NCBI GenBank assembly: GCA_019137255.1 | Contig: WPDH01000004.1 | Location: forward strand, 496,001-560,000 | Direction of reading: 5' to 3' | DNA from: Corinectria fuckeliana | Lineage: Eukaryota; Ascomycota; Sordariomycetes; Hypocreales; Nectriaceae | DNA: 64,000 nt | Shown here: positions 46,470 through 56,915 of the stretch, in pieces | How the letters are laid out: each line of letters begins with the position of its first letter | Position numbering within the stretch: position 1 is the stretch's first letter | Translations under genes and position numbers: made by a program | The notes under the pieces: model-generated | Seen by the model: the letters and a program-made list of their open reading frames with translations, nothing else | Databases searched by the model: none | Told to the model about the DNA's origin: nothing

Positions 46470-46930
46470 ATTGTAGGTAGTTCACCAAGGCCGCCGTTGC
46501 AAAGACCCGCGAGATGGCATCCGTTCAGCCCATGCCGGTTTGGGTCTCGTCACCGACGAAAAGAACGTTGCACTTCTTGCAAAGGATCTGTAAGTGCGGG
46601 AGGTAGTCGTCGTCGGGAACAACAACTCCCGCTTCGCCCTAGATGGATTCGCAAATAAAGGCAGCAGTCTCCTTGCCGTGCGCCTCAAGCACTCCTCCAC
46701 ATCAGGATTTTCTTTTTTCGGATTGCCGTGCCCCTCGGATGGTCGGTAGCGTCAATACCAGGAACAGTCTAGTCGCTCTTGGTTGAAGCACCGAACCGGG
46801 CTCGCATCAGCAACGGAAAGCTGGAGTAATTTTGAGTGCCCGCCCAAGGTTCCTCTATGTGTTGGACCTTGGCTTTCAAAGTCGTGAGTTGACAGAGTTT
46901 CTCCGTCCTGGCCGGCTCTAGGGTATTTTG
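46470..46930 (-). pseudogene. Ornithine aminotransferase relic
   Basis: On the minus strand, HRGTLGGHS (for the FHGRTLG motif) near 46850 is followed, after frame loss, by LEAHGKETAAFICESI, a stop, GEAGVVVPDDDYLPHLQILCKKCNVLFVGDETQTGMG and another stop. This is the centre of a class III pyridoxal-phosphate aminotransferase, closest to ornithine aminotransferase (EPIQGEAGVVVPDDDYL... DEIQTG). The first stop (46639-46641) is TAG for an expected CAG (Gln); the second (46525-46527) is TGA for an expected CGA (Arg). Both are C-to-T changes. No N-terminal targeting region or PLP-lysine block was found on either side. Confidence 0.75.
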
Positions 46931-47364
46931 CTCACAAAGGAACACGATCCATGAACCGGTCAGTAGCTTGGTGCTATCTGTCAGCTTACAGTCTTTGGGA
47001 CGGACTACGTCTTACTCTGTAAGCTACTGTAGATTCCCCTCTCCAATCAATCTCTACGTTAATATGTCATGTCTAATGCAGCGTCACGCTTCGTTCAACA
47101 CTATTAGATCAACAAGCTAGATTCTCCACTGCATGTCAAAAACATGTCATAAATATATCCACTCTAGACTAGCCAGTGTCAGGAAAAGGGCGCAATGAGC
47201 TGACACTTACTTACTGGCGCGTCAGCAACGGCAACTACTTGGAGCTCATATCCGCGTCTATTGACAACTCACAACTCTCAACTCATCCACTTCTCTCCCA
47301 AACCCACTGGTGCTCCAAGACAACCCCTGATTTCCATCGCAACTCGCCCACAACTCCCCCAACC
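46931..47364. other. Intergenic: GNAT promoter
   Basis: No gene. The frame of the GNAT gene is open back to 47176 but those residues are not acetyltransferase-like. Confidence 0.35.
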
Positions 47365-47955
47365 ATGGCCCTCACATTCCGCAAAGCCATCCCCTCCGAC
47401 ACCCCGGCCGTCCTCGCCCTCGTCGCCTCCGCCTACCGCGGCGAAGCCTCCCGCGCCGGCTGGACCACCGAAGCCGACCTGTTCTCCGGCGCACGCATCG
47501 ACGCCGCCGGCATCGCCGTCAAGATCGCCGAGCCCCGCGGCGCCGTGCTCCTCGCCTACGACTCTTCCTCGTCCTCGTCCTCCTCATCCGCCGGCGCCGG
47601 CGCCCCCCTCGTCGCCGCCCCCCTCGTCGCCGCCCCCCTCGTCGCCTGCTGCGAGCTGCTGCGCCGTGACGCCGAGACCGCCTACTTCGGCCTCTTCGCC
47701 GTCGACCCGCTGCGCCAGGCCGGCGGGCTCGGCCGCGCGACGCTAGAGCGCGCCGAGGCGTATGCGCGCGAGGAGTGGGGCGTGCGCGTCCTGGAGATGT
47801 ATGTCATCGCAAGCCGCGAGGAGCTGATTGCGTGGTATTTGCGGCGCGGGTACCGGAGGACGGGGCAGACGAGGCCGTTTCCGTATGACGAAATTGTGAG
47901 CGGGGTGGCTTTCAGGGATGATATGTACTTTGCTGTTCTGGAAAAGGAGTTGTGA
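47365..47955 (+). CDS. GNAT-family N-acetyltransferase
   Basis: Acetyl-CoA-dependent acyltransferase, substrate unknown. Single exon, 196 aa, starting MALTFRKAIPSDTPAVLALV, a typical GNAT first strand and helix; the frame extends upstream to 47176 but that part is unlike the family. Motif A is FGLFAVDPLRQAGGLGRATLE (acetyl-CoA pyrophosphate loop), and the C-terminal ELIAWYLRRGYRRTGQTRPFPY is the usual motif B. A low-complexity insert sits between strands: a Ser run from TCCTCG-type repeats (about 47568-47590) then three near-identical PLVAA units from a 15-bp repeat (about 47609-47645). The insert suggests replication slippage within the coding sequence. Confidence 0.9.
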   Translation: MALTFRKAIPSDTPAVLALVASAYRGEASRAGWTTEADLFSGARIDAAGIAVKIAEPRGAVLLAYDSSSSSSSSSAGAGAPLVAAPLVAAPLVACCELLRRDAETAYFGLFAVDPLRQAGGLGRATLERAEAYAREEWGVRVLEMYVIASREELIAWYLRRGYRRTGQTRPFPYDEIVSGVAFRDDMYFAVLEKEL

Positions 47956-48221
47956 GTTGGAGTTGTAAGTGGAGGGCTGTGAGTGAGGGCTGTGAGTGAG
48001 GGTTGTGAGCGCGGGCGATGGGCGGATTCACATTACCTAGACGCCTCGCAGGCAAGGTTATAGACAGCGATGACATTCACGCAAAATAGACAACTTGAAT
48101 TATTCATCATGATCCAAGATCCTCGTGAATTCAAGGTCCTCTGCGAACGGGTATATACAATTTTAGACATTGCCCTCGTCGCTTTATTCGCTTTATTTCT
48201 TTTTCATCCAACAACGAAAAC
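47956..48221. other. Intergenic between convergent GNAT and mcsA
   Basis: Contains a short imperfect GTGAGTGAGGGCT repeat at about 47980-48010. The opposing stop codons are 266 bases apart. Confidence 0.4.
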
Positions 48222-49775
48222 TCATTTCCCCTCAACCTCCTTGAGGATGCCGGCGAGGTTGATGCTCTTGGGCCGCTCGATGGGAAGACCCAGTGCGCGG
48301 TCCCAGATCAGCTGGGCCAGAGGGCCGAGGCCTCGCGAGACGCCAAAGGTGGCGGTGTAGTAGAGGGTCTCGTGGAAGCCGTAGTGGTGGAACAGGACGC
48401 CGGAGCTGCTGTCGACGTTGGGGTAGGGGTTCTTGGTCTTGCCGTGCTTCTTGAGGACCTCGGGGGCGATCTGGCTGTTCTTCTGGACCAGCTTGAAGAC
48501 GGGGTCGTTGGCGATCTCCGGCCGGGCGGCAGCGTAGTCCATGAGAGCCTCGAATCGGGGATCGGGCTTGCGCAGGACGGCGTGGCCGTAGCCAGGGACG
48601 ACGCGGCCCGAGTTGAGGGTGGACCAGAGGTAGTCGTGGACGTCCTGGTCGGAGTAGGCGGCGGGGATGTTCTCCTTCATCTGGAGGATCCACCGGAGCA
48701 CCTCCTGGGCAGCGAGACTGACGTGAAGTTAGCAGAGCTGCACGAGGCGAAGTTGCGGGGTGGCATGGGCCAGACTTACCCGTGAAGAGGACCGGCGAGG
48801 CCCTGAAGGCCGGCGCTGTAAGAGAGGAAGGGATCGCTGAGAGCGCTTCCGACCAGGTGGGTGGCGTGGGCGGAGACGTTGCCGCCCTCGTGGTCGCCGT
48901 GGAGAGCGAGGTAGAGGCGGAGGAGATCCTGGAAGTTCTCGTTCTTCTTGCCGCCCTTGCCGAGCATGGCGGCGAAGTTGTAGGACCAGTCCTGCTCGAG
49001 GTCGACCTCGGCAGGGAGGGCACCGCCGCCGCGGTACGAGTTCTGGTAGATCTTGGCGGCAATGGTGGGCAGCTTGGCGAGGAGGGAGATGCAGTCGTCA
49101 AAGGTGGGCTCCCAGTAGTCGGCCTTGTTGAGGCCGTCCTCGTAGGCCTTGGCGAACTTGGACTCGTAGTTGAGGGCGGAGACGGCCATGGCGAACTGGG
49201 TCATGGGGTGGAGGTCCTTGGGGAAGTCGTCGAGCATCTTGGAGACGAAGCCGGGGATCTGGGCCTTGGCGGCGAGCTCGCGGGAGAAGACGCGGACCTG
49301 GCCGGTGGAGGGGACCTGGCCGGTGAGGAGCAGCCAGAACATGGCCTCGGGGAGCATCTCGGTGCCCGACGTGCCCTTGGGGAGCTCCTTCTGGCAGTCC
49401 TTGATGGTGCGGCCGTGGAAGCGGATGCCCTCGTTGGCGTCGAGGACGGAGCCCTCCCAGACCATGGCCTTGAGGCCGCGCATGCCGCCGAGCGTGTTCT
49501 CGACCTTGACCTCGCCGAGCGTCTTGCTGCCGTGGGCCTTGACCCTTTTGAGGAGCTCGCGCTTGGCGGGGATGGCTTCCCGGAGGGTGGCCTTGAGGTC
49601 GGGCTCGGCCGTGGCGTATCCGCGGGCGCCGGCGAGGGCGGCGCGAGCGAAGGGCTGGAGGAGGAGGCAGCGTCATGCGTGAGTATGCTTACGAAATGGC
49701 GGTTTTGCGGGAGAGGGACGGGGCGGGCAGACGTACCTTGAAAGCCCGAGTGGACGTTTTCAGGTTGAGGGCCAT
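48222..49775 (-). CDS. mcsA: 2-methylcitrate synthase, mitochondrial
   Basis: Condenses propionyl-CoA (and acetyl-CoA) with oxaloacetate; first step of the methylcitrate cycle, mitochondrial matrix. Three exons: 49737-49775, 48780-49654, 48222-48717; 469 aa. The N terminus MALNLKTSTRAFK continues after splicing with FARAALAGARGYATAEPDLK, a mitochondrial presequence. Catalytic residues are His304 (GPLHG, at the exon junction), His350 (VPGYGHAVLR) and Asp407 (NPYPNVDSSSG). Text such as GTEMLPEAMFWLLLTGQVPS and PERPKSINLAG-like C-terminal sequence fits fungal McsA better than citrate synthase, as does the divergent neighbour, 2-methylisocitrate lyase. Citrate synthase is the main alternative. 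Introns are 82 and 62 nt. Confidence 0.88.
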
Positions 49776-50962
49776 GGTGATGTGAAGCTGGACGGTTGGA
49801 GGGGAGGAGAAGAGAGGAGAGGAGAGGAGAAGAGAAGACGAGGAGGGCGATGAAAATGAGAACGAGGCAGCCTCGAAAGTCAGGAGGAGCTGGAGGACAA
49901 CGGGCCGCGGCTTCGCCAGGCTATAAGAGCAAACCCGTGGGGTTGAACAGTCTGGGGTAATAACAGCCGGTCGAGCGAATACCTAGCGGATAGCGGGGGT
50001 GGTGGGCACCTGTTTGCGGGGTTCGGCTCAAGTTCAGTCAGTAAGTCAGTCAGTCACTTACTCACAGAAAGCCAATTGAATGCATCATGGAAGAAAAAGA
50101 AGGAAAGCAAGGGACGAGATTGACCGATCGACAGGAGACAGACAAGTTAAAAAGCAACGACTTGAGCCGAGAGACGAAAAGATTGCTTAGTTGTGGGATG
50201 CATGCGCCCAGTTTCCGCCGGTCCTCTGTAAGGCCCGTCACCACCACGTTGGCCTTTCCCCTCGCCTGCTCTCCTCTGCGCATCAAGTAATCTACGAATG
50301 ATCCATGCTAACCGTACAAAGCCATGGCTGGCTGACTACATGCACCGGACGACAGGACGACCGGGGGGAAACAACACCTTGTCGTCAAAAGTGCGTTGCG
50401 TGCCGCTGCTTCACGGCGACCTGAGTGGCGGCTATCGCCCATGACTTACAACCGAGGAAAGCCGCCAAGACCCGGCCCAAGGTCCAAGACACCCCTTTCT
50501 CCAACCATCTACCAAGGTCCGCTGCAGCTCCGCCATTGGCCAATCCCGTCGGCAATGATTTGCCCGGTTTTTTTTAACCAAGGCTGTTTGTTCTTGCTTT
50601 GGATTGGGGGAGTTGACTCTGCTATTGCCGAGCTTCCAGTCGCGAATGGAGGCAGTTGACGCGGAGCTGTTCTCGGTCGCCGGTCGGTCATCGACGCCAC
50701 TCTTGACTCTTCTGACCTTTTATTCCTAGTGCCAATGCTGGCTTTTTATGTCTAATTAGATAAATCTACATGCAGTCGTGATCATTTCATGGTTGTAGTG
50801 CTTGCAGACCTTGGCCATAATTATTCATCAGCCGAGCTCCATCTGTAATCCCACTCCACCTCCTCCACCCTCACGTCTTCCTCTTACATCCAACCCACCA
50901 CCGCCACCAGCTGACTCCACCTCTCTGCTCTCTGCTCTCTGCGCAGACAACCTCACAGAGCC
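49776..50962. promoter_or_regulatory. Shared divergent promoter of mcsA and mclA
   Basis: 1.19 kb between the two start codons. An inverted CCAAT pair (ATTGGCCAAT, 50535-50544) lies about 430 bases from the mclA start and could serve both genes through the HAP/CCAAT-binding complex. The mcsA leader is polypyrimidine on its own strand (49801-49850). Confidence 0.55.
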
Positions 50963-51104
50963 ATGGCAAGCATGCAGAGATTCGCCTCCAGAGCTCCCCG
51001 CCGCCTCCTGCTCTCCTCCGCCACCCCCAATCCGCGAATCCCCTCCTCCGCGCTCTTCCGCAGCACCTGCTGCGCCGCCCGCGCCCTCTCCACCACCGCC
51101 GCCC

Positions 51105-51144
<40 letters not shown>

Positions 51145-52914
51145 CACAATGAACGGACCCGTACCTCCGCCCGCCGACGCCTTCCAGCTGCTCCCCGAGT
51201 CGCAGAAGCCCGGCGCCGCCGAGGACGCCCTCTACGATGCCACCGTCGCCGAGATCGACGCCTGGTGGGCGAGCCCGCGCTACCGCGGCATCAAGCGCCC
51301 CTACAGCGCCGCCGACGTCGCCTCCAAGCGTGGCTCGCAGAAGACGCTGTATCCCAGCTCCGTCATGGCCACCAAGTTCTTCAACCTGATCCGCGAGCGC
51401 GAGGCCAAGGGCGAGCCCATCCACACCAGTAAGCAGCAGCCCCCTTCTCATACATACTACCCCTTACTCGACGCCATCTACAGCTGCAAGCTGCTAACAC
51501 GCACAACTCCCTCCTCCCAGTGGGCGCCATCGATCCCGTCCAGATGACCCAGCAGGCTCCCCACCAGGAAGTCCTCTACATCTCCGGCTGGGCCTGCTCG
51601 TCCCTCCTCACCACCACCAACGAGGTCTCCCCGGACTTCGGCGACTACCCCTACAACACCGTCCCCAACCAGGTCCAGCGCCTGGCCAAGGCCCAGTCCA
51701 TGCACGACCGCAAGCAGTGGGACCTGCGCCGCAAGATGACGCCCGACGAGCGCGCCGCCGCCCCCTACGTCGACTACCTGCGGCCCATCATCGCCGACGG
51801 CGACACGGGCCACGGCGGCCTCTCCGCCGTCCTCAAGCTCGCCAAGCTCTTCGCCGAGAACGGCGCCGCCGCCGTCCACTTCGAGGACCAGCTGCACGGC
51901 GGCAAGAAGTGCGGCCACCTCGCCGGCAAGGTGCTCGTCCCCGTCGGCGAGCACATCAACCGCCTCGTCGCCGCCCGCTTCCAGTGGGACGTCATGGGCT
52001 GCGAGAACCTCGTCATCGCCCGCACCGACTCCGAGTCCGGCAAGCTGCTGTCCTCGGCCATCGACGTCCGCGACCACGAGTTCATCCTCGGCGTGGCCGA
52101 CGCTTCCGTCGGGCCCCTCGCCGAGACCATCCAGGACATGGAGGCCAAGGGAGCCGTCGGCGCCGAGATCGACGCCTTCGAGGCCGACTGGGTCAAGAGC
52201 GCCTCGCTCGTCACCTTCGACGAGGCCGCCGTCGCGCACATGCAGCGCGAGGGCGTGTCCCAGGCCCGGATCGACGAGTACCTCGCCGCGACGGCCAAGG
52301 ACCGCGACATGGGCATCTCGCGGCGCCGCGCCCTCGCCGCGCAGTACACCGCGGCGCCCGTCTACTTCGACTGGGACGTGCCGCGCACGCGCGAGGGCTT
52401 CTACCACTACCGCGCGGGCATGGCGGCGGCCACCAAGCGCGCGCTCGCCTTCGGGCCGTACGCCGACCTGCTGTGGGTCGAGACGGGCGACCCCAACGTC
52501 GAGGTGGCGACCAAACTGGGCCGCGAGGTGCGCGCCGCGTACCCGGGCAAGGGCCTGGTGTACAACCTGTCGCCGTCGTTCAACTGGATGGCCCACGGCT
52601 TCACCGACGCGACGCTCAAGTCGTTCATCTGGGACATTGCGCGCGAGGGCTTCGTCCTGCAGCTCATCTCCCTGGCGGGGCTGCACTCCAACGCCACCAT
52701 CACCACCGAGCTGGCCCGCGCCTTCAAGACGGAGGGCATGAAGGCTTACGTCGACCTGGTGCAGCGCCGCGAGAAGGACCTGGGGTGCGACGTCCTGACG
52801 CACCAGAAGTGGAGCGGTGCCAGCTACATCGACGGCATCCTGGGAGCCATCCAGAGCGGTAGCTCCAGTAGCAAGAGCATGGGCGACGGTAACACCGAGG
52901 GCCAGTTCCACTAG
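50963..52914 (+). CDS. mclA: 2-methylisocitrate lyase, mitochondrial
   Basis: Cleaves 2-methylisocitrate to pyruvate and succinate; last step of the methylcitrate cycle. Two exons, 50963-51428 and 51521-52914; 619 aa. The first 60 residues are Arg/Ser/Ala-rich with a run of Ser encoded by an AGC microsatellite and form a mitochondrial presequence. The lyase signature KKCGH has its catalytic Cys at 286. The block NLSPSFNWMAHGFTDATLKSF replaces the glyoxylate-cycle isocitrate lyase sequence (PSFNW followed by different residues), and with the mitochondrial presequence this favours methylisocitrate lyase. The split Met codon at the intron (92 nt, GTAAGC) joins IHT to MGAIDPVQM. No peroxisomal PTS1 at the C terminus (GQFH). 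Confidence 0.9.
51105..51143 (+). repeat. (GCA)n microsatellite coding poly-Ser in the mclA presequence
   Basis: Thirteen near-perfect GCA/AGC units in frame, encoding about twelve Ser residues between the Arg-rich targeting part and the mature enzyme. Confidence 0.95.
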
Positions 52915-53282
52915 ACCAAGCTGAGATGAAGCAAAGTTGAAATGAAGAAAGTGATGAAGCATGAGATCAACCATGATACAAAAGAGACGGGGAAATGCAT
53001 AGGTCGGAGTTTGGGGGTTTACATGTGTAAATTATCATCTGAACAAATAATTCGACTACTTAAAGCCTTGATGACAAGTCTGGATGCCCCTTGATACGCA
53101 TGCCTGTCTTGTTGCTTGTTGCTTGTTGCACAGGTAGGTGGTCCAGCTCCGGTTTCATTATCCTCGTCGATACCCATCGACGTCCCTTCCCATACAATTC
53201 CCAGCTCCATGCATCGCGTACCTAGCGCAAGGCAATCATCAAAACGCCCTCTCCACAATCCACATCACACGCTGACAGTCAT

Positions 53283-54327
53283 TCAATATTCCAGAGCATC
53301 CTTCGAGGCGTTGTTCTGGGGAGGGGGCTGAGAGGGAGGGCCCTCGGGGGTAACGTAGGCCTTGGTCATGCCGCCGTCGACGGCAAAGTCGTGGCCGTTG
53401 ACGAAGCTAGACTCGTCGCTGGCCAGAAACACGACGGCGTGAGCCTGCTCAATGGCCTCGCCGAAGCGGCCCATGGGAAAGTGAATCTCGCGGCGGTTGC
53501 GCTTGGCCTGGTCGTCGCCGAGCCAGTCCTGGAGGAGAGGGGTGTTGAGTGGCGCAGGGCACAGGTTGTTGAAGCGGAAACCCTCGCGAGCGTGGACCAT
53601 GGAGAGTTCGCGGGTGAGAGCGAGGACGGCACCCTTGGAGGCTGTGTAGGCGAGCTGGGGAGTGGCGGCGCCGACAAGGGCGACGACGGAAGCCGTGTTG
53701 ATGATGGAGGCATTGGTCTTGCCGTGCCGGCGGAGGGAGAGGACGGCATGCTTGCAGCCAAACCAGACTCCCTTGACGTTGATGTTGTGGGTCAGGTCCC
53801 AGATGGCCTCGGGGGTGCTGACAGCGTCGTCGTCCTTGGCGTGCATGATGCCGGCGTTGTTGAACATGACATCGAGGCCGCCCCAAGAGTCCAGAAGCTC
53901 GACCATGGTCTGGACCTCGGCCTCCTTGGAAACGTCGCACTTCTAGAAGACGGAGACAGTGGGTCAGTGGGAGTCGCAGGAGAGGTTTAACGTGAATGGC
54001 AACTCACAAAGATCTCGACGCGACGGGCATCGGGAACGAGTTGCTTGACCTTGGCGGCGGCCTTTTCGAGGGCGGGGAGGGAGATGTCGGACAACAAGAC
54101 AGCGGCGCCCTCCTTGGCGAAGAGGATAGACGTCTCGAGACCAATGCCACTGGAAAAGGAACGTGTTAGCCATGTCAAAGACGCCGTGTCAAGAAAAGCA
54201 TGACGACCGTTGAACACAAGGGATGGACATGGACATCAGTAGGGACTTACCCAGCAGCGCCGGTGACGATAGCGTTCTTGCCGGCGAGGCGGCCGCCACG
54301 TGGAAGAGGACCAGGAACAGTACGCAT
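53283..54327 (-). CDS. Short-chain dehydrogenase/reductase
   Basis: NAD(P)-dependent oxidoreductase of the classical SDR family; substrate unknown. Three exons on the minus strand: 54251-54327, 54008-54149, 53283-53942; 292 aa. Cofactor motif TGAAGGIG is residues 22-29, interrupted by intron 1; NNAG is 101-104; catalytic Ser158, Tyr172 and Lys176 fall in TASVV and YTASK. Asp after the second strand (LLSDIS) favours NAD over NADP. The C terminus ends FAVDGGMTKAYV plus a proline-rich tail. Introns are 101 and 65 nt, both with good GT-AG ends (GTAAGT and GTGAGT). No targeting sequence. It is not adjacent to an obvious pathway partner. Confidence 0.92.
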
Positions 54328-56915
54328 TATAGATGAAGGTGATGTATTAAAGTACTGGGGTCAGGGTCGAAGATGAGAAAGAGTTGTCGAGGTTGAGGAG
54401 GGAGGCTTTACGACTCGAGACACGAAAGCGGAATGTGAGTGTGGGCGTTGACTTTATGTATCTGGTCGTGATGGACGGACAGCTGACCCGAAGGGGCAGG
54501 GGGCAGGGGAGAGCTTATCAAAAGAAGCAACGATAAGAGGACGACAACGGACGGCAGCGGACAGCAGAGTCCGAAGGTGTGAAGGCAAGAAGGGAGGGGG
54601 AGGGAAGGGAAGAGTGGCAAGCCCAATGAAAGACGGTGAGGTGGTACCACGGAGGAGACACGGAGGAGACGGGGTATCACTAGAGCTTCCTGATGAGTCA
54701 AGGAAACTCACATGGTCCAACCCTCGGTCCATTGATGTGCCTTCTTTTGCTCGGGCTTTCCGACAACGGCGGCGGCGGGCGCGGCTGCGGGTGCATCATC
54801 GGCCTTCATGTCCGGACGAGATATATGAATGGACGGTTGCGCACTGCACGCACTGCATAATACGGCCCCGACCTGCAACATGCAAGCCACGAGCTGCACC
54901 CGCGGGGTTCAGTTGGACCCCTCAGGATCGCGGTTAAGAGTCTAGAAGGACTGACGAGACGCGAAGCGAACCATTGCAAACCCTTGTTTGATCAGGCGGG
55001 AGCTTATCAGTCGCGGGGGACCCGCCCAGCATCTGTCATCGGAGCGCGGCGGCAGCTGGGAGTGGACTAGGTGGAGGCTTGTTCAGAGACTAGGAACTCG
55101 GTATTCGGGATCGAATAAGAATACAGGCCGAGGTGGAACCCGACGACGTGGGAGATGGATCACGGGCGCCATGGCGGAGACGGATTGGCATCCGCAGAGA
55201 GAGGCGTTGAGGGAGACGGATTCCCACGTCCTTGTGTCAAGAATGGCGCATCGTGACGCGACAGACGATGATAGCCTAACAACAGTCTGAGATGGCGGGT
55301 TGATCTGCGCGCTGGTTTGCGGGCGTAGTCAGATCCGGGACATGGAGGGCGCATCAGGGGTCTAAGCACGGTCGAAGCACCGGCGCAACCTTGCCACATG
55401 TGCGCGATGTCGGCGAAGACGAAGCAACGAAGCACGGGAGTGCCAGTAGGAGGGAGGGGACATCCAGATCCGGTGTGGGACGCGGCCACTGGCGGTAAAT
55501 CCATTAGTCAAGCAACCATCGCAGCGCGGTTACTCCTTTTCGCACGCACTGTCGAGATCGGAGTTAGACTCGGTAGCCTGACTTATGCTACCCCCGGGAC
55601 AAACAAAGGGAAGAGAGGTCGCATTCCGAGCTTCGTTGCGGTGGCGGCTCAGCTCGACACGCGGAGAGAGGGAAGCTCAGGCCAGGGGATCCCGAGCGCC
55701 GTGCCTGTCAGCCTGTCAGCCTGTCAAACTCCATCCATGCCCGTTGGCCCTTGGCCGTGGAGTGCACGCTAGGGCCAGGAAGAGAGAACAACGTTTGCGT
55801 GAAGTTGAAGGTGAAGGTGGAGGTGAAGATGGAGGTGAAGCTGGAGGTGGAGGTGAGTGCCTTTCTGATGAGCGCGCGCGCGGTAGGCAATTGACGTTGT
55901 ATGTATCCAGAGCGCACCGTGAGTGAGTCCTGCGGTGGCGGGGATGGTGTTGGAAAATGCCGACGGGACGGTTGATGCCACTGAGGCTGACTGGAGTGAC
56001 GTTGGAGATGCCTGAGGAGATGGGCACGTGAGGCCCCAGGTACGTTTTATGTCCGTGCAGTGCATCGCAGCGCCCGGCATCTAGACTCGACCGGATGGAT
56101 AGTCTACTCGGTGCTTATCTCCCGGTGTCTCACTATCTCACATCCATCTCCCAGCATCCACGAATGAATGACACGACCAATGCCTGGCATCTCCTGGATG
56201 GATGCATGAATGCACCGGATGCCTCTTATCTTTGGCTTAGCCCGGATCTCTATCTTTCTTCCATCCTGGCAACATGGTCTCGTCATTTACATTCTAGAGT
56301 GTTGCAGACAAACAGCGGGTAGCGGACCGTTGCAGCAACATCTCCATGATCCGTCCCCCCCCGCTAATGACCACTTCCAGCCGCCTTCCAGCCTGCCTCC
56401 AGCTTCTAAGTAGTTTCCAAGGCACTACCAAGGTACCTAGACCCTCCATCCCCACTACGTCACTGAAGCCTTATCGCCGGCCTGGGGCTTATCGTAGCCG
56501 CGCTGTTCCAAGCTTTCCCCCTCCATCCCCCTCCAGCTGCGCGCTCCCACGCCCACTATCGCAAGCCACCCCTCCCCCCTACCTCTCTGTTCCTCGTCTT
56601 CCCTTGTCCTCCAATTCCTCAACCATTCTCATCTAGAGACCTCCGCCGCTTCTCTCCGCGCTGCTGCCGTGTTCATTTCCCTCTCAAGCTTCCAATCCGC
56701 CCGCTGTGACAAGTTCCCCACACTTCGCGACTCCACGGTTATCCGGCTTGCCATTCCGCCCCCCATCACGGCAAGGACGTCACTGCCCAAGTGTCCAAGC
56801 ACTCAATTAGCCCAGCTGTCGCCCGTCGCATCTCGTTCTTTTCATATTTCGAACCTCCAGCTTCTGTTTCTTTCTTCTGTCCATCCATCTCGCTCTGCAT
56901 CCCTCAACCGCAGCC
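54328..56915. other. 2.6 kb intergenic region
   Basis: Separates the divergent SDR and GS-like genes. GA-rich imperfect repeats (GGTGAAGGTGAAGGTGGAGG type) run about 55800-55856. The 300 bases before 56916 are CT-rich. A 56.0 kb CACGTG occurs near 56023. No gene supported; open frames at 54574-55926 are short and motif-free. Confidence 0.45.

Noticed and set aside
48222..49775. Naming the gene TCA-cycle citrate synthase
   Set aside because: Sequence blocks and the mclA neighbour fit 2-methylcitrate synthase better, though citrate synthase activity is also likely.
51478..52974. 498-aa minus-strand ORF opposite mclA
   Set aside because: Same explanation; composition only.
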